Part shown: piece after piece, positions 16,469-25,358 of the stretch | Numbering within the stretch: position 1 is the stretch's first letter | Layout of the letters: every line of letters starts with the position of its first letter | Assembly (NCBI RefSeq): GCF_900116435.1 | Contig: NZ_FPAZ01000019.1 | Coordinates: forward strand, 1-48,975 | DNA length: 48,975 bases | Source: Pseudoalteromonas lipolytica | Lineage (GTDB): Bacteria > Pseudomonadota > Gammaproteobacteria > Enterobacterales > Alteromonadaceae | Direction: 5' to 3' | Made by a program: the position numbers and the translations under genes | Notes under the pieces: model-generated | Told to the model about the DNA's origin: nothing | The model's database searches: none | Seen by the model: the letters and a program-made list of their open reading frames with translations, nothing else

Positions 16469-19048
16469 TTAAATATTTAAATCAAGCGGTATTGTCGAGT
16501 GTGTGCTTGTCGTCTCTTTATTGAAGGGCGCAAGTGCATGCTGTTTGCCAATAAACAGCGATAAGCCGTGTTTATCTAACAGGGTACGGTAGTTAAAAAT
16601 CGATGGGCCTTTGGCTATGACTTGGATATTTTGAATATGGGTAATAGCCAGTACACCTTGAAGCTGTAAATGATAGTTTTCTTGTTGTAGCACACGCTTA
16701 CTGAAAGTTGAGCTTAATAATAAGTAATCGAACTTAAATTCGGTCAGTAAGTTCAATTCACAGCGATCTTTTGCAAACTCATTCAAACCTATCGAGAATC
16801 CTTGTGCCACAAGACTTTTTAGGTTTTCTATTTGTACAGCCGATGCATAACGAATTTCTTGTTCATTAAATAATAAACATATCTTTTTAGCATCATGCGC
16901 TTTGAGAAGGTGACATAGCGCTTTAAAGTTGATGCGTTCAAGCACTAATCCTGAGCATGGAAATAACACCTTTTGTAACTTTGTTTGGGCGGCTAATGAA
17001 AAAGCTTGTTTGAGTAAACTCAGCTCAACTTCGAAATGCTGAATACGATCAGTGGCAAACTTCTTGAGTACTTCAAAGCTGGTACTGCCAAGTACAGGGT
17101 GTTCTCCAAACGCCTCTAATAGCGACTCAGCATGTGCTGACTCGTCAAGCGTAATGATTTCTGAGCTTCTAAAATGCATTGGTAAATCATCAAGGTGATG
17201 CATATTCTCAGCTTCATGCTGTGAGGTCGTCGCATTGAGTAAAGGATGAAAACACTCAAAGCGGTTGCGCCCTGCGTTTTTAGCATAATACATGGCCGCA
17301 TCAGCATCACGAATAATCTCATCGGTGTGCTTGTAACTCGTTTTTGAGTAGGTAATCCCTATACTTGCACCGCTTTGAATACATTGACCTTTCATGCAGA
17401 AAGGTTTCTTCATGATTTCAATAATGCGTTTTGCAACATCTTCTGCTTGCTGCGGCTCTGTTAAATGGGTGAGCAAAACAACAAACTCATCGCCGCCTAA
17501 TCGTGCAAGTAAATCATGTTCTCGAATACAGTGAGAAAATGATTCTGCGACACTAATTAAAAACTGATCCCCAGCTTGGTGACCTAATTGATCGTTAATA
17601 TCTTTAAATTTATCTAAGTCGATAAACAGCACTGCAAATTGTTGCTCTGGATAGCGTTGATAATGCTGCAGCGTTTTTTCAAGCTGTGTTAAGAACAAGC
17701 TTCGATTCGGTAAGCTGGTGAGCGAGTCATGATGTGCATCGTGATATAACTGTTGTTCAATTTTTTTACGCTCTTCCATTTGCATTTGTAAGTGCATATT
17801 GGCTTGGCGCAATTCTTTGGTCTTTTCAGCAACGCGATGTTCAAGCTTTTGGTGGCTTTGCTTAAGTTCTTGGTTAGCTAAATGGGCTTGGATTACATTG
17901 GCGATTTGGTGTGAAACGAAGGTGATGAGTTCACAATCATCTTGGCTAAATTCATGTTTATTGTTATATGCTTGGCAAACAATTAAGCCAATTACCCCTT
18001 GTGATGTCTTTAGTGGCGCTCCTAACCAGCTGGTGGCAGATTCTTCGGGCGGAATATCTCTAGGCCTTTCTATGACACCCAGTTTTATGAGGCTTTTCGC
18101 GCGCTTTGCATCAATCACTTGGCATTTTTCGGTACTCAGTACCAACTCACTGTAGCCTTTAGCAAATGGCCGAGGTTCGGCATTATCGCTGTATTCATCA
18201 ACGCAGTAAGGAAAGCTTAGCCAGTGAGATTGTTGGTCATACAGCGCAATATATAAGTTATCTGCGTACGTAATGGTTTTTATTATTTTGTGTACATGCT
18301 GATATACGTCTTCTAGATTTTCACTCAGTGTTGCAAGCTCAGAGATCTTAAACAGTATTTGCTGTCGTTCTAATGCTTTTTTTCGGTGTAATATTTCTTC
18401 ATTGAGTGCCTGGTTACTTTGCGTCAGTGCGCGGGTGCGAATTTTGACTTCGGACTCAAGAAGTTCGCGCTTTTTAACGCGTTCTATAGCAGTTGCAAGG
18501 TAAAGTGACATCACTTCTAACAGTTCAATTTGCTGCTCAGAATAGCTTTGCGCTTTATCGTAGCTCTGCGCCACCATCACGCCAATGATGGTTTTGTCAC
18601 GATAGACCGGTACGCCAACCCAGTGCTCTGCGGGGGTCCCTAAAGCTTTAAATTGACCCTTTTCAACAGCTTGTTGGGTTTGTTCTTTAGTAAAGTAGCT
18701 GGTTTTACCATGTTTGAATACATGACCAGTTAACCCCTCTTTGAAGTGTTGATCGTATTTTAAGGGCACAGAAAGGCCATCTTTTTCGTCTGCAAAATAC
18801 GACAGTTCTAAAAGATCGTTCACAGGGTTGTGCAGCACAACGTAAAAGCTTTTACTTGGGATAAAGCTTTGCAATATATCGTGAATAGCGGGGTAAAGAA
18901 GGGTTAATTCGGCAACAGTGCTTGCTTGCTCTGATAACTGTAATAGAGCATGTTGCAAGTGATGAGATTGCTTATATTTTTGTATAAGCGATTTTAAGCG
19001 AGCATTTCTACGGACTAGCTTATCAATGTGTGTTGCTGAATCTTCCAA
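16469..19048 (-). CDS. GAF-GAF-GGDEF protein with a degenerate EAL domain
   Basis: A soluble 859-residue signalling protein. It has a short N-terminal coiled coil, GAF 1 (about 45-190), coiled coil (190-235), GAF 2 (240-385), coiled coil (385-435), GGDEF (437-600) and an EAL-like region (about 620-850). GGDEF (518-522) is intact and an inhibitory-site RxxD (REHD, 509-512) stands five residues before it, so diguanylate cyclase activity with product inhibition is likely. In the EAL-like region the EAL and DDFGTG signatures are lost; the equivalent stretch reads GLNEFAKDRCELNLLTEF. Phosphodiesterase activity is therefore unlikely. The start is a TTG with no clear ribosome site and is uncertain. 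Confidence 0.85.
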   Translation of the reverse strand: MEDSATHIDKLVRRNARLKSLIQKYKQSHHLQHALLQLSEQASTVAELTLLYPAIHDILQSFIPSKSFYVVLHNPVNDLLELSYFADEKDGLSVPLKYDQHFKEGLTGHVFKHGKTSYFTKEQTQQAVEKGQFKALGTPAEHWVGVPVYRDKTIIGVMVAQSYDKAQSYSEQQIELLEVMSLYLATAIERVKKRELLESEVKIRTRALTQSNQALNEEILHRKKALERQQILFKISELATLSENLEDVYQHVHKIIKTITYADNLYIALYDQQSHWLSFPYCVDEYSDNAEPRPFAKGYSELVLSTEKCQVIDAKRAKSLIKLGVIERPRDIPPEESATSWLGAPLKTSQGVIGLIVCQAYNNKHEFSQDDCELITFVSHQIANVIQAHLANQELKQSHQKLEHRVAEKTKELRQANMHLQMQMEERKKIEQQLYHDAHHDSLTSLPNRSLFLTQLEKTLQHYQRYPEQQFAVLFIDLDKFKDINDQLGHQAGDQFLISVAESFSHCIREHDLLARLGGDEFVVLLTHLTEPQQAEDVAKRIIEIMKKPFCMKGQCIQSGASIGITYSKTSYKHTDEIIRDADAAMYYAKNAGRNRFECFHPLLNATTSQHEAENMHHLDDLPMHFRSSEIITLDESAHAESLLEAFGEHPVLGSTSFEVLKKFATDRIQHFEVELSLLKQAFSLAAQTKLQKVLFPCSGLVLERINFKALCHLLKAHDAKKICLLFNEQEIRYASAVQIENLKSLVAQGFSIGLNEFAKDRCELNLLTEFKFDYLLLSSTFSKRVLQQENYHLQLQGVLAITHIQNIQVIAKGPSIFNYRTLLDKHGLSLFIGKQHALAPFNKETTSTHSTIPLDLNI

Positions 19049-19200
19049 TGATTTAGAACCAGTTTTTATTATTGTTTAAATATTGTTCTTTATAGTTCCA
19101 CTTTTTTCGTAGATCGTCAAGTAGCAGATAGGCTAATTAAGGGGTTATACAGACAAGGTTGCTAGTACTAAATTATTATTTTTGTGCGTATTTCAGGCAT

Positions 19201-19230
19201 AAAAAAAAGGGCCTAATAAATTAAGCCCTT
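19201..19230 (-). terminator. Terminator of the cytochrome c5 gene
   Basis: On the minus strand, AAGGGC (19230-19225) pairs with GCCCTT (19212-19207) and is followed by an eight-T run that overlaps the last stem bases. It lies 20 nt after the stop codon. The other side, 19049-19200, is non-coding and I see nothing in it. Confidence 0.8.
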
Positions 19231-19249
19231 CGTATTATGTTTATAACTG

Positions 19250-19642
19250 TTATTTGCTTGTCATAAAGTCGATAGCAGCACTGATTTCTTCATCAGAACA
19301 GTCCATACACGTACCTTTAGGAGGCATTGCATTGAAACCATTTAAGGCGTGATTAAGTAAAGTGTCTTTGCCTTTAGCGATACGAGGAGCCCAATCATCA
19401 GCTGATTTAGGTGCGCCTAATGCGCCAGTACCGTGACAAGCGAAACATGATGCTTGATACACCTGCTCGCCAGAACGAGGACCAGTAGGTTCAGCAGCCG
19501 CAGCAGCTTTATCACCTTCTAGATATACAGAACCAATTGGCGCTAGACGCTTCTTAATTGCGTCTTCAGTCAAAGAGTTGTCATACGCTTGTGCGTATGC
19601 CGTTGTTGCTAGCAGTAATAATGCAGCTGATAGTTTTTTCAT
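19250..19642 (-). CDS. Cytochrome c5 family protein
   Basis: A periplasmic monohaem cytochrome of 130 residues. Signal peptide to about residue 19, haem-binding CFACH with Cys66, Cys69 and His70, likely axial Met106 in NAMPPKG, and the Cys112-x-x-Cys115 pair that forms the disulfide typical of c5. A low-complexity Ala-rich linker (about 45-52) precedes the haem domain. Probably an electron carrier to terminal oxidases or reductases. Monocistronic with its own terminator. Confidence 0.9.
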   Translation of the reverse strand: MKKLSAALLLLATTAYAQAYDNSLTEDAIKKRLAPIGSVYLEGDKAAAAAEPTGPRSGEQVYQASCFACHGTGALGAPKSADDWAPRIAKGKDTLLNHALNGFNAMPPKGTCMDCSDEEISAAIDFMTSK

Positions 19643-19742
19643 TTTGCCTTGCTCACTTCGATTTGAACGTGATCAATCACGATATCTGACGGAAATTAGA
19701 ACGATTATAACGCTAAGCCACAATTTATAAAATGCTCTGAAA

Positions 19743-19773
19743 GGCTTTTTCTTGATAAAAAAAGCCATTTTTT
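19743..19773 (+). terminator. Hairpin with T run between cytochrome c5 and elbB
   Basis: GGCTTTTT (19743-19750) and AAAAAGCC (19759-19766), followed on the plus strand by ATTTTTT. Both flanking genes are on the minus strand, so it would best stop plus-strand (antisense) transcription. It may also end elbB weakly, because CCTTT follows on the minus strand. Confidence 0.45.
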
Positions 19774-19823
19774 GCTCCAGCGCAATAAAAATCAGCTTTA
19801 TGTGCTGAATCGCTACAGTGTTA

Positions 19824-20474
19824 TTATGCCAGTTCTAATACTTTACTGACTAATTTTTCAATCCCAGCATCAGCCTCTAAAATGCTTTGCGCAAGCATAT
19901 ATGCAGGGGTTGTAACCACTTTATGTTGTTCATCTACAACAATGTCGTCAACGGCACAGTATTGGTGATCGCCGCCTAATTGTTGAATAGCCGCTGCGGT
20001 ATCTTGGTCGTTACCAATGGTTGTTTTTACGCCTTGGCCATAAATAAGTGGCAGCATGGCAGGTGCAATACACATATATCCCGCTGCTTTATTTGCTTTA
20101 ACAAACGCAGTACACGCATGGAGTACATCATCTTGTACTTGAGCATCTGCGCCTTTTACAGCAAAGTCAGATAAGTTTTTTGCCGCACCAAAGCCGCCGG
20201 GTATGATGAGTGCGTCAAATTCATTCACGTTTAGTTCTGTGATAGCTTTTATTTCGCCACGCGCAATACGTGCTGCTTCCACTAAAACATTACGATTTGG
20301 CGTCATCTCTTCACCGGTTAAGTGGTTAATGGTATGCAGTTGCTCAATGTCAGGAGCAAAACATTGATAGCGTGCACCTGCTTTGGCTATGTGTAGCAAA
20401 GTTAATACTGCTTCATTGATTTCTGCGCCATCGTAAACACCGCAACCCGCTAAAATTACAGCCACTTTTTTCAT
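19824..20474 (-). CDS. elbB: Isoprenoid biosynthesis glyoxalase ElbB
   Basis: A DJ-1/PfpI superfamily protein of 216 residues, nearly the length of E. coli ElbB (217). It has VAVILAGCGVYDGAEINEA at the N terminus, LIIPGGFGAAKNLSDFA in the middle, and the nucleophile-elbow Cys135 (GYMCIAPAM). ElbB has glyoxalase activity and was linked to isoprenoid supply, but its role is loosely defined. AAGGAGG lies before the ATG. Confidence 0.9.
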   Translation of the reverse strand: MKKVAVILAGCGVYDGAEINEAVLTLLHIAKAGARYQCFAPDIEQLHTINHLTGEEMTPNRNVLVEAARIARGEIKAITELNVNEFDALIIPGGFGAAKNLSDFAVKGADAQVQDDVLHACTAFVKANKAAGYMCIAPAMLPLIYGQGVKTTIGNDQDTAAAIQQLGGDHQYCAVDDIVVDEQHKVVTTPAYMLAQSILEADAGIEKLVSKVLELA

Positions 20475-20985
20475 TAGATATTCCTCCTTAATGCAACTTT
20501 GGTTAGTGTATCAATTATGCGTGTCAGTCGACAAAATAAAAAAGTTTTCTGGGTCGACTGCTCGAGACGCTTGGTAAATTGCTGTTTATGCCTTTTTATA
20601 AAATACAAACGTACAAAAAAGTATAAAGGATCGCTATGATCTTTGATCCATTGTGCTAGAATACTCCTCCGGTTATGAAAAGGGATATTTATTCATCGTT
20701 AAGCAAGCAATGGACATGAGTAGCTAAAACCGTTTTCCACATCGGATAAAAATAATAAAAAAAGAACCTCGTATTATCTTTTTTAAACCAAAACATGTGC
20801 TTACAGAAAATTCCTAAATGTTTTTACATTTTGGGAGAATTGCTCGTGGGTTTTATCTACAAAGTTATCCACAGCTTGCTATTTATGAATGTGTTACTGC
20901 TCAATAATTCACAGTCGTTTTCTTCATAGCCTTATGGCATGCTTACAATCAATTTATTGTTATTCATTTAGGATCCAATTTCACC
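20475..20985 (+). promoter_or_regulatory. 511-bp non-coding leader of polA with a perfect DnaA box
   Basis: No gene seen. Visible items are an extended -10 (TGC TAGAAT, 20657-20662) far upstream, three GATC sites within 20629-20648, a small perfect hairpin AAATGT-TTTT-ACATTT near 20818-20833, and one consensus DnaA box TTATCCACA at 20865-20873, about 115 bp before polA. A weak CGGTT/AACCG pairing downstream of the -10 could make a short RNA, but I do not call one. Confidence 0.45.
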
Positions 20986-23721
20986 ATGGCTCAGATCCCT
21001 GAAAATCCACTTATTCTTGTTGATGGTTCTTCCTATTTATTCCGCGCATATCATTCACCTCCTCACCTAACAAACTCGAAAGGAGAGGCTACAGGGGCTA
21101 TTTATGGCGTCGTTAATATGCTTAAGAGTCTAATCAAACAATATGATCCGTCGCATATGGTGGTGGTGTTTGATGCCAAAGGTAAAACCTTTAGAAATGA
21201 CATGTACAGTGAATATAAAGCGAATCGTCCACCTATGCCGGATGACTTACGCACACAAATAGCACCACTTCACAATATTATTAAGGCGATGGGTTTTCCG
21301 CTTATTAGTATTGAAGGGGTCGAGGCTGACGATGTTATTGGTACATTTGCACGCATTGCTTCTGAGCAACAACGCCATGTGTTGATCTCTACAGGTGATA
21401 AAGATATGGCGCAGCTTGTGAATGAGCACGTCACACTTATTAATACCATGACCGATAGTATTTCAGACCCTGACACGGTGGTTGAAAAGTTTGGTGTAGG
21501 CCCTGAATTGATCATCGACTACTTAGCGCTGATGGGCGACAAGGTTGATAACATTCCTGGCGTTGATGGTTGCGGCCCTAAAACTGCGGTGAAATGGTTA
21601 CAAAAGTATGGCTCGTTACAAGGTGTAATCGATCATGCCGGTGAGATCAAAGGCAAAATAGGCGAAAAGCTGGCAGCTGCGCTTGAACATTTACCACTGA
21701 GTTACGAACTGGCAACGATAAAATGTGATGTAGAGGTTGAATCTGACCTAGAAAGCTTCAAGTTACAAGAGCCTAATCGAGATGAGTTAATTGCTTTATA
21801 CGGTGAGTGCGAGTTCCGTCGCTGGTTAGCTGAATTACTCGATAACCCGAAAGACGCAGATACACATTTAGATGTACCAACCGAAGAAAATGAATTGCCC
21901 CAAGTGAGTGATGCTCATTACGAAACCATTCTTACTGAGCAACAACTTGATACGCTAGTTAAGCAGTTAAATGAGGCTGAGTTATTTGCCTTTGATACCG
22001 AAACAACCAGCCTTGATTACATGCAGGCACAATTAGTTGGTATGAGCTTTGCGGTTAAGGCCGGCGAAGCGGCGTATATTCCGGTTGCTCACGATTATCC
22101 CGATGCGCCAGAACAATTAACACTCGACACGGTAATGGCAAAAATTGGCCCAATTTTAGCCGACGAGCGCAAAGCGAAAGTGGGGCAAAACCTAAAATAC
22201 GATAAAAGTGTACTGGCTAATGCTGGGTTTGAATTAAACGGTATAAAATACGACACGATGTTGGAGTCGTATGTATTTAATAGTGTGGGCAGTCGTCATG
22301 ATATGGACTCGTTAGCACTTAAATACCTAGGGCATAAAAATATCAGTTTTGAAGAGATTGCTGGAAAAGGCAAAAAGCAGCTGACTTTTAATCAAATTGA
22401 ACTTGAAAAAGCAGCGCCATATGCTGCTGAAGACGCTGATATTACATTACGCTTACACGAGGTGTTGTGGCCGAAGATTGAAGCTGATAGCCAACTTAAA
22501 TCAGTATTTGAAGAGATTGAGTTACCGCTTGTCTCTGTACTTTCAGATATTGAGCGTACTGGTGTCGCGATTGACAGTACCATGTTAGCTGCCCATAGCC
22601 AGCGATTGGGTGAACGTTTACTCGAGCTTGAACAAGAAGCATATGACATGGCGGGTGAAAAGTTTAACTTAGGCTCACCTAAACAACTACAAGCAATTTT
22701 ATTTGAGAAGCTTGAACTGCCAGTAATTAAAAAAACGCCAAAAGGGGCGCCATCTACAGCTGAAGAAGTATTGCAAGAGCTGGCGCATGATTATCCTTTG
22801 CCTAAAGTAATCATTGAGCATCGTGGTTTATCAAAGTTGAAATCAACTTACACAGATAAGCTGCCATTAATGGTGAATGAGCGTACCAAACGCGTACATA
22901 CCTCGTATCATCAAGCGGTAACGGCAACAGGGCGTTTAAGTTCAACAGATCCTAACTTACAAAATATTCCGATCCGCTCGGAAGAAGGGCGTCGTATCCG
23001 TGAAGCATTTATTGCGGCTGCGGGCCATAAAATTGTGGCTGCCGATTACAGCCAAATTGAATTACGTATTATGGCGCATTTATCGCAAGATAAAGGCTTA
23101 CTGACCGCCTTTGCCAATGGCTTAGACGTACACAGTGCAACAGCGGCAGAGGTCTTTGGTGTTAGTCTTGAGGACGTCACCAGCGATATGCGTCGTAAAG
23201 CGAAAGCTGTCAATTTTGGCTTAATTTACGGTATGTCGGCATTTGGTTTATCTCGTCAATTAGATGTGCCTCGCCACGAAGCACAGCACTATATTGATAA
23301 GTACTTTGAGCGTTTCCCAGGTGTACTTGAATACATGGAAACGACGCGTCAAAAAGCGGCGGATAAAGGGTATGTAGAAACCATTTTTGGTCGACGCTTA
23401 CATTTACCTGAGATCAATGCGCGTAATGGCGCACGACGTAAAGCGGCAGAACGTGCTGCTATTAACGCGCCAATGCAAGGTACTGCCGCCGATATTATTA
23501 AAAAAGCAATGCTTAAAGTGCATCAGTGGGTAAATGCCCAAGCCGAAGGCGCAGTGAAGCTACTTATGCAAGTACACGATGAATTAGTGTTTGAAATTAA
23601 AGAAGAGTGTGTTGATGAGTTCAAAGCTGAAATCTGTAAGCTGATGTCAGAAGCTGCGACCCTTGATGTCCCCCTTATTGTTGAAGCAGACAGTGGGGAT
23701 AACTGGCAGCAAGCTCACTAG
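20986..23721 (+). CDS. polA: DNA polymerase I
   Basis: 911 residues. The N-terminal 5'-3' exonuclease (about 1-295) starts ILVDGSSYLFRAYH. The 3'-5' proofreading domain (about 325-515) keeps the DxE motif in FAFDTETTSLDYM, so proofreading is likely active. The polymerase domain (about 520-911) has motif A VAADYSQIELRIM, motif B RRKAKAVNFGLIYG and motif C QVHDELVFEI. It removes RNA primers and fills repair gaps. AGGA is rather far (about 11 nt) from the ATG. Downstream it is followed by a hairpin (23736-23770) without a run of T. Confidence 0.97.
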   Translation: MAQIPENPLILVDGSSYLFRAYHSPPHLTNSKGEATGAIYGVVNMLKSLIKQYDPSHMVVVFDAKGKTFRNDMYSEYKANRPPMPDDLRTQIAPLHNIIKAMGFPLISIEGVEADDVIGTFARIASEQQRHVLISTGDKDMAQLVNEHVTLINTMTDSISDPDTVVEKFGVGPELIIDYLALMGDKVDNIPGVDGCGPKTAVKWLQKYGSLQGVIDHAGEIKGKIGEKLAAALEHLPLSYELATIKCDVEVESDLESFKLQEPNRDELIALYGECEFRRWLAELLDNPKDADTHLDVPTEENELPQVSDAHYETILTEQQLDTLVKQLNEAELFAFDTETTSLDYMQAQLVGMSFAVKAGEAAYIPVAHDYPDAPEQLTLDTVMAKIGPILADERKAKVGQNLKYDKSVLANAGFELNGIKYDTMLESYVFNSVGSRHDMDSLALKYLGHKNISFEEIAGKGKKQLTFNQIELEKAAPYAAEDADITLRLHEVLWPKIEADSQLKSVFEEIELPLVSVLSDIERTGVAIDSTMLAAHSQRLGERLLELEQEAYDMAGEKFNLGSPKQLQAILFEKLELPVIKKTPKGAPSTAEEVLQELAHDYPLPKVIIEHRGLSKLKSTYTDKLPLMVNERTKRVHTSYHQAVTATGRLSSTDPNLQNIPIRSEEGRRIREAFIAAAGHKIVAADYSQIELRIMAHLSQDKGLLTAFANGLDVHSATAAEVFGVSLEDVTSDMRRKAKAVNFGLIYGMSAFGLSRQLDVPRHEAQHYIDKYFERFPGVLEYMETTRQKAADKGYVETIFGRRLHLPEINARNGARRKAAERAAINAPMQGTAADIIKKAMLKVHQWVNAQAEGAVKLLMQVHDELVFEIKEECVDEFKAEICKLMSEAATLDVPLIVEADSGDNWQQAH

Positions 23722-24033
23722 TTTTGCTGATTTTATGCCGAATATCTTGCTTAATGCTGGGTATTCGGCAATGAGGATAACCTGCACATTAATACCGCCC
23801 ATGTTTTAACCCGCCAAAACGTAAAACGAGCACTTTGAATCTTCACCACACAGTTATTTTGATCATACAAAGTGAGCGTGTGATCCATTAAAAATGACCT
23901 CTTATGCCAGTTGAACGATCACTTTTTTTGTAAACTTAAGGTTAACAAGAAAAGACAGTTTTAGAGTTTCGTTATATGTTTATCAATTAATGGTCTTTTG
24001 CTGCATATTTAATTTATTTTTAGGTGGGTATTT
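23722..24033 (+). other. Non-coding gap after polA with one hairpin
   Basis: TGCCGAATA (23736-23744) pairs with TATTCGGCA (23762-23770), probably the polA 3' end structure, though no T run follows. Further on, AAAGTGA near 23869 and TCACTTTTTTT near 23926 could form a weak long-loop terminator. I see no ORF worth calling. Confidence 0.35.
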
Positions 24034-24041
24034 GCTAAAGT
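24034..24041 (+). promoter_or_regulatory. Extended -10 promoter of the sRNA candidate, GC-rich discriminator
   Basis: TGC directly before TAAAGT (24036-24041), followed by CCGCGCC. The GC-rich discriminator is typical of growth-rate or stringently controlled stable RNA promoters. The -35 region (TTTATT, 24013-24018) is weak. Predicted start near 24048. Confidence 0.5.
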
Positions 24042-24047
24042 CCGCGC

Positions 24048-24162
24048 CGTCCTCATCCTGTAGGACATCCTGTTGATGATGCATCTGAAAAGATGCAACG
24101 TATTGATAGCTTCTCCCCAGTTTGCTATACCGGCTCACTCTTTATTGAGTGAGCCGTTTTTT
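24048..24162 (+). ncRNA. Structured small RNA candidate at the spf (Spot 42) position
   Basis: About 115 nt with four stems. H1 is GTCCT/AGGAC (24049-24066). H2 is TGCATCT, a GAAA tetraloop, AGATGCA (24080-24097). H3 is ATAGC/GCTAT (24106-24128) with a 13-nt loop containing TTCTCCCC. H4 is a 10-bp perfect terminator (24131-24156) followed by T6. The C-rich loop is complementary to Shine-Dalgarno sequences and looks like a target seed. It lies after polA and before engB, as spf does in E. coli. I see no sequence similarity to E. coli Spot 42, so homology is unproven. An ORF overlapping it and yceI is judged spurious. Confidence 0.65.
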
Positions 24163-24248
24163 CTTGTTCTTATCATACAATTCATTGCACAAATTAGCGC
24201 AGGTGATACCATCAAAGTGATTCTTAATTACTTTCGAAGGAATGCGTT

Positions 24249-24836
24249 ATGTTTAAATCTTTGGCTATTACAGCCTTATCATTATCAAGTTTATTTGTTG
24301 CCCCATTGGCGAGTGCTAATTGGCAAGTTAATAATGAACAAAGCAATGTAAGCTTTGTTTCAATAAAGAAAAACGCAATCGCTGAAGCTCATCATTTTAA
24401 AAACGTATCAGGAACCTTAAACGAGCAAGGTCAATTTAAGTTAGTGATCGACCTGACGTCTGTTGAAACGCTGATCCCCATCCGTAACGAGCGCATGACT
24501 AAGCTCCTGTTTGAAACAGCCCAGTTTCCTAATGCCGTATTAACAGCTGATTTAAGCCAAGCTTTATCAAAGCTCGTGCCTGGGCAGCATGTATTAAAAG
24601 GTCTTAAAGCTGAACTTGATTTTCATGGTAATAAGAAAGAACTAACACTTGATGTACTTGCTAATATGTCGCCAACGGGTGATGTAACTGTGTCATCGTT
24701 TACGCCCGTGATTATTAATGCTGCTGATTTTAAAGTGACTGAAGGTATTGCTGAATTACAAAAACTGGCTGGTTTACCGTCAATTGCTACTGCCGTTCCG
24801 GTTACATTTTCACTGACTCTTGATAAAGAAAAGTAA
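24249..24836 (+). CDS. YceI family periplasmic protein
   Basis: 195 residues. The signal peptide is cleaved after ASA (about residue 23), followed by a lipocalin-like YceI domain (NWQVNNEQSNVSFVSIKK; NERMTKLLFETAQFPNAVLTADL; HGNKKELTLDVLANM). YceI proteins bind isoprenoid or other lipophilic ligands in the periplasm. Their exact role is unclear. AAGGAA lies about 7 nt before the ATG. The stop overlaps the next start by one base, so the two are translationally coupled. Confidence 0.88.
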   Translation: MFKSLAITALSLSSLFVAPLASANWQVNNEQSNVSFVSIKKNAIAEAHHFKNVSGTLNEQGQFKLVIDLTSVETLIPIRNERMTKLLFETAQFPNAVLTADLSQALSKLVPGQHVLKGLKAELDFHGNKKELTLDVLANMSPTGDVTVSSFTPVIINAADFKVTEGIAELQKLAGLPSIATAVPVTFSLTLDKEK

Positions 24837-25354
24837 TGCAGTCACTTGCTGAGCTAGAAACCGCACTTGCACAGCCAGACAAACCATTTGATAAGTGGCA
24901 ACCGACCCATTGTGGTCAGTTGCCAATTAGCATTGATGTGCATGGCGTGTGGTTCTACGCGGGCAGTGAAATAAAACGAGAAGCGATGGTTAAGCTGTTT
25001 GCCTCTGTTATTTGCAAAGAAGCAGACAGCTATTATCTAAAAACGCCTGTCGAGAAAATGGCTATCACCGTGGCCGATGTGCCTTTTATTATCGTAGATT
25101 GGCGCTTTGAAGAAACAGAGCAAGGAAACGCGTTGTGTTGTATTGATAATTTACAGCGCACTTGGTTAGTCACTGCGTGTCAGCCACTGCAACTGCGTGA
25201 ATTTGAAAACGTGACGGTACCATACCTTAAATTGCCGCATGGACTGGCTGCCAGAGTATCGAGGAATGTGTATTATCAGTGGGCTGAAATAGCCAGCTCT
25301 GATGAGGATGGCTATTTCATTGAGTCATTATCCAAGCACTACTACTTGGCTTAA
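24836..25354 (+). CDS. DUF1285 domain-containing protein
   Basis: 172 residues, cytoplasmic, with no signal peptide. The order of motifs fits DUF1285: LPISIDVHGVWFYAGSEIKREAMVKLFASV, YYLKTPVEKMAITVADVPF, then a second strand-rich half. The biochemical function is not known. The start codon shares a base with the yceI stop. It is convergent with engB, with a 4-bp gap and no terminator visible between them. Confidence 0.82.
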   Translation: MQSLAELETALAQPDKPFDKWQPTHCGQLPISIDVHGVWFYAGSEIKREAMVKLFASVICKEADSYYLKTPVEKMAITVADVPFIIVDWRFEETEQGNALCCIDNLQRTWLVTACQPLQLREFENVTVPYLKLPHGLAARVSRNVYYQWAEIASSDEDGYFIESLSKHYYLA

Positions 25355-25358
25355 TAAC

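Noticed and set aside
20668..20740. sRNA downstream of the extended -10 at 20657
   Set aside because: Only weak CGGTT/AACCG pairing with a short T run; not enough structure to call.
20475..20985. Replication origin
   Set aside because: Only one DnaA box and a few GATC sites. No clustered boxes, no AT-rich 13-mers, and no mnmG/rpmH/dnaA neighbourhood.
23736..23770. Terminator after polA
   Set aside because: The stem is good (9 bp) but it is not followed by a run of T on either strand; kept only as a hairpin.
24073..24351. ORF of 92 codons overlapping the sRNA candidate and the start of yceI
   Set aside because: It runs through the sRNA stems and terminator and into yceI in another frame, has no ribosome site, and has low-complexity composition.
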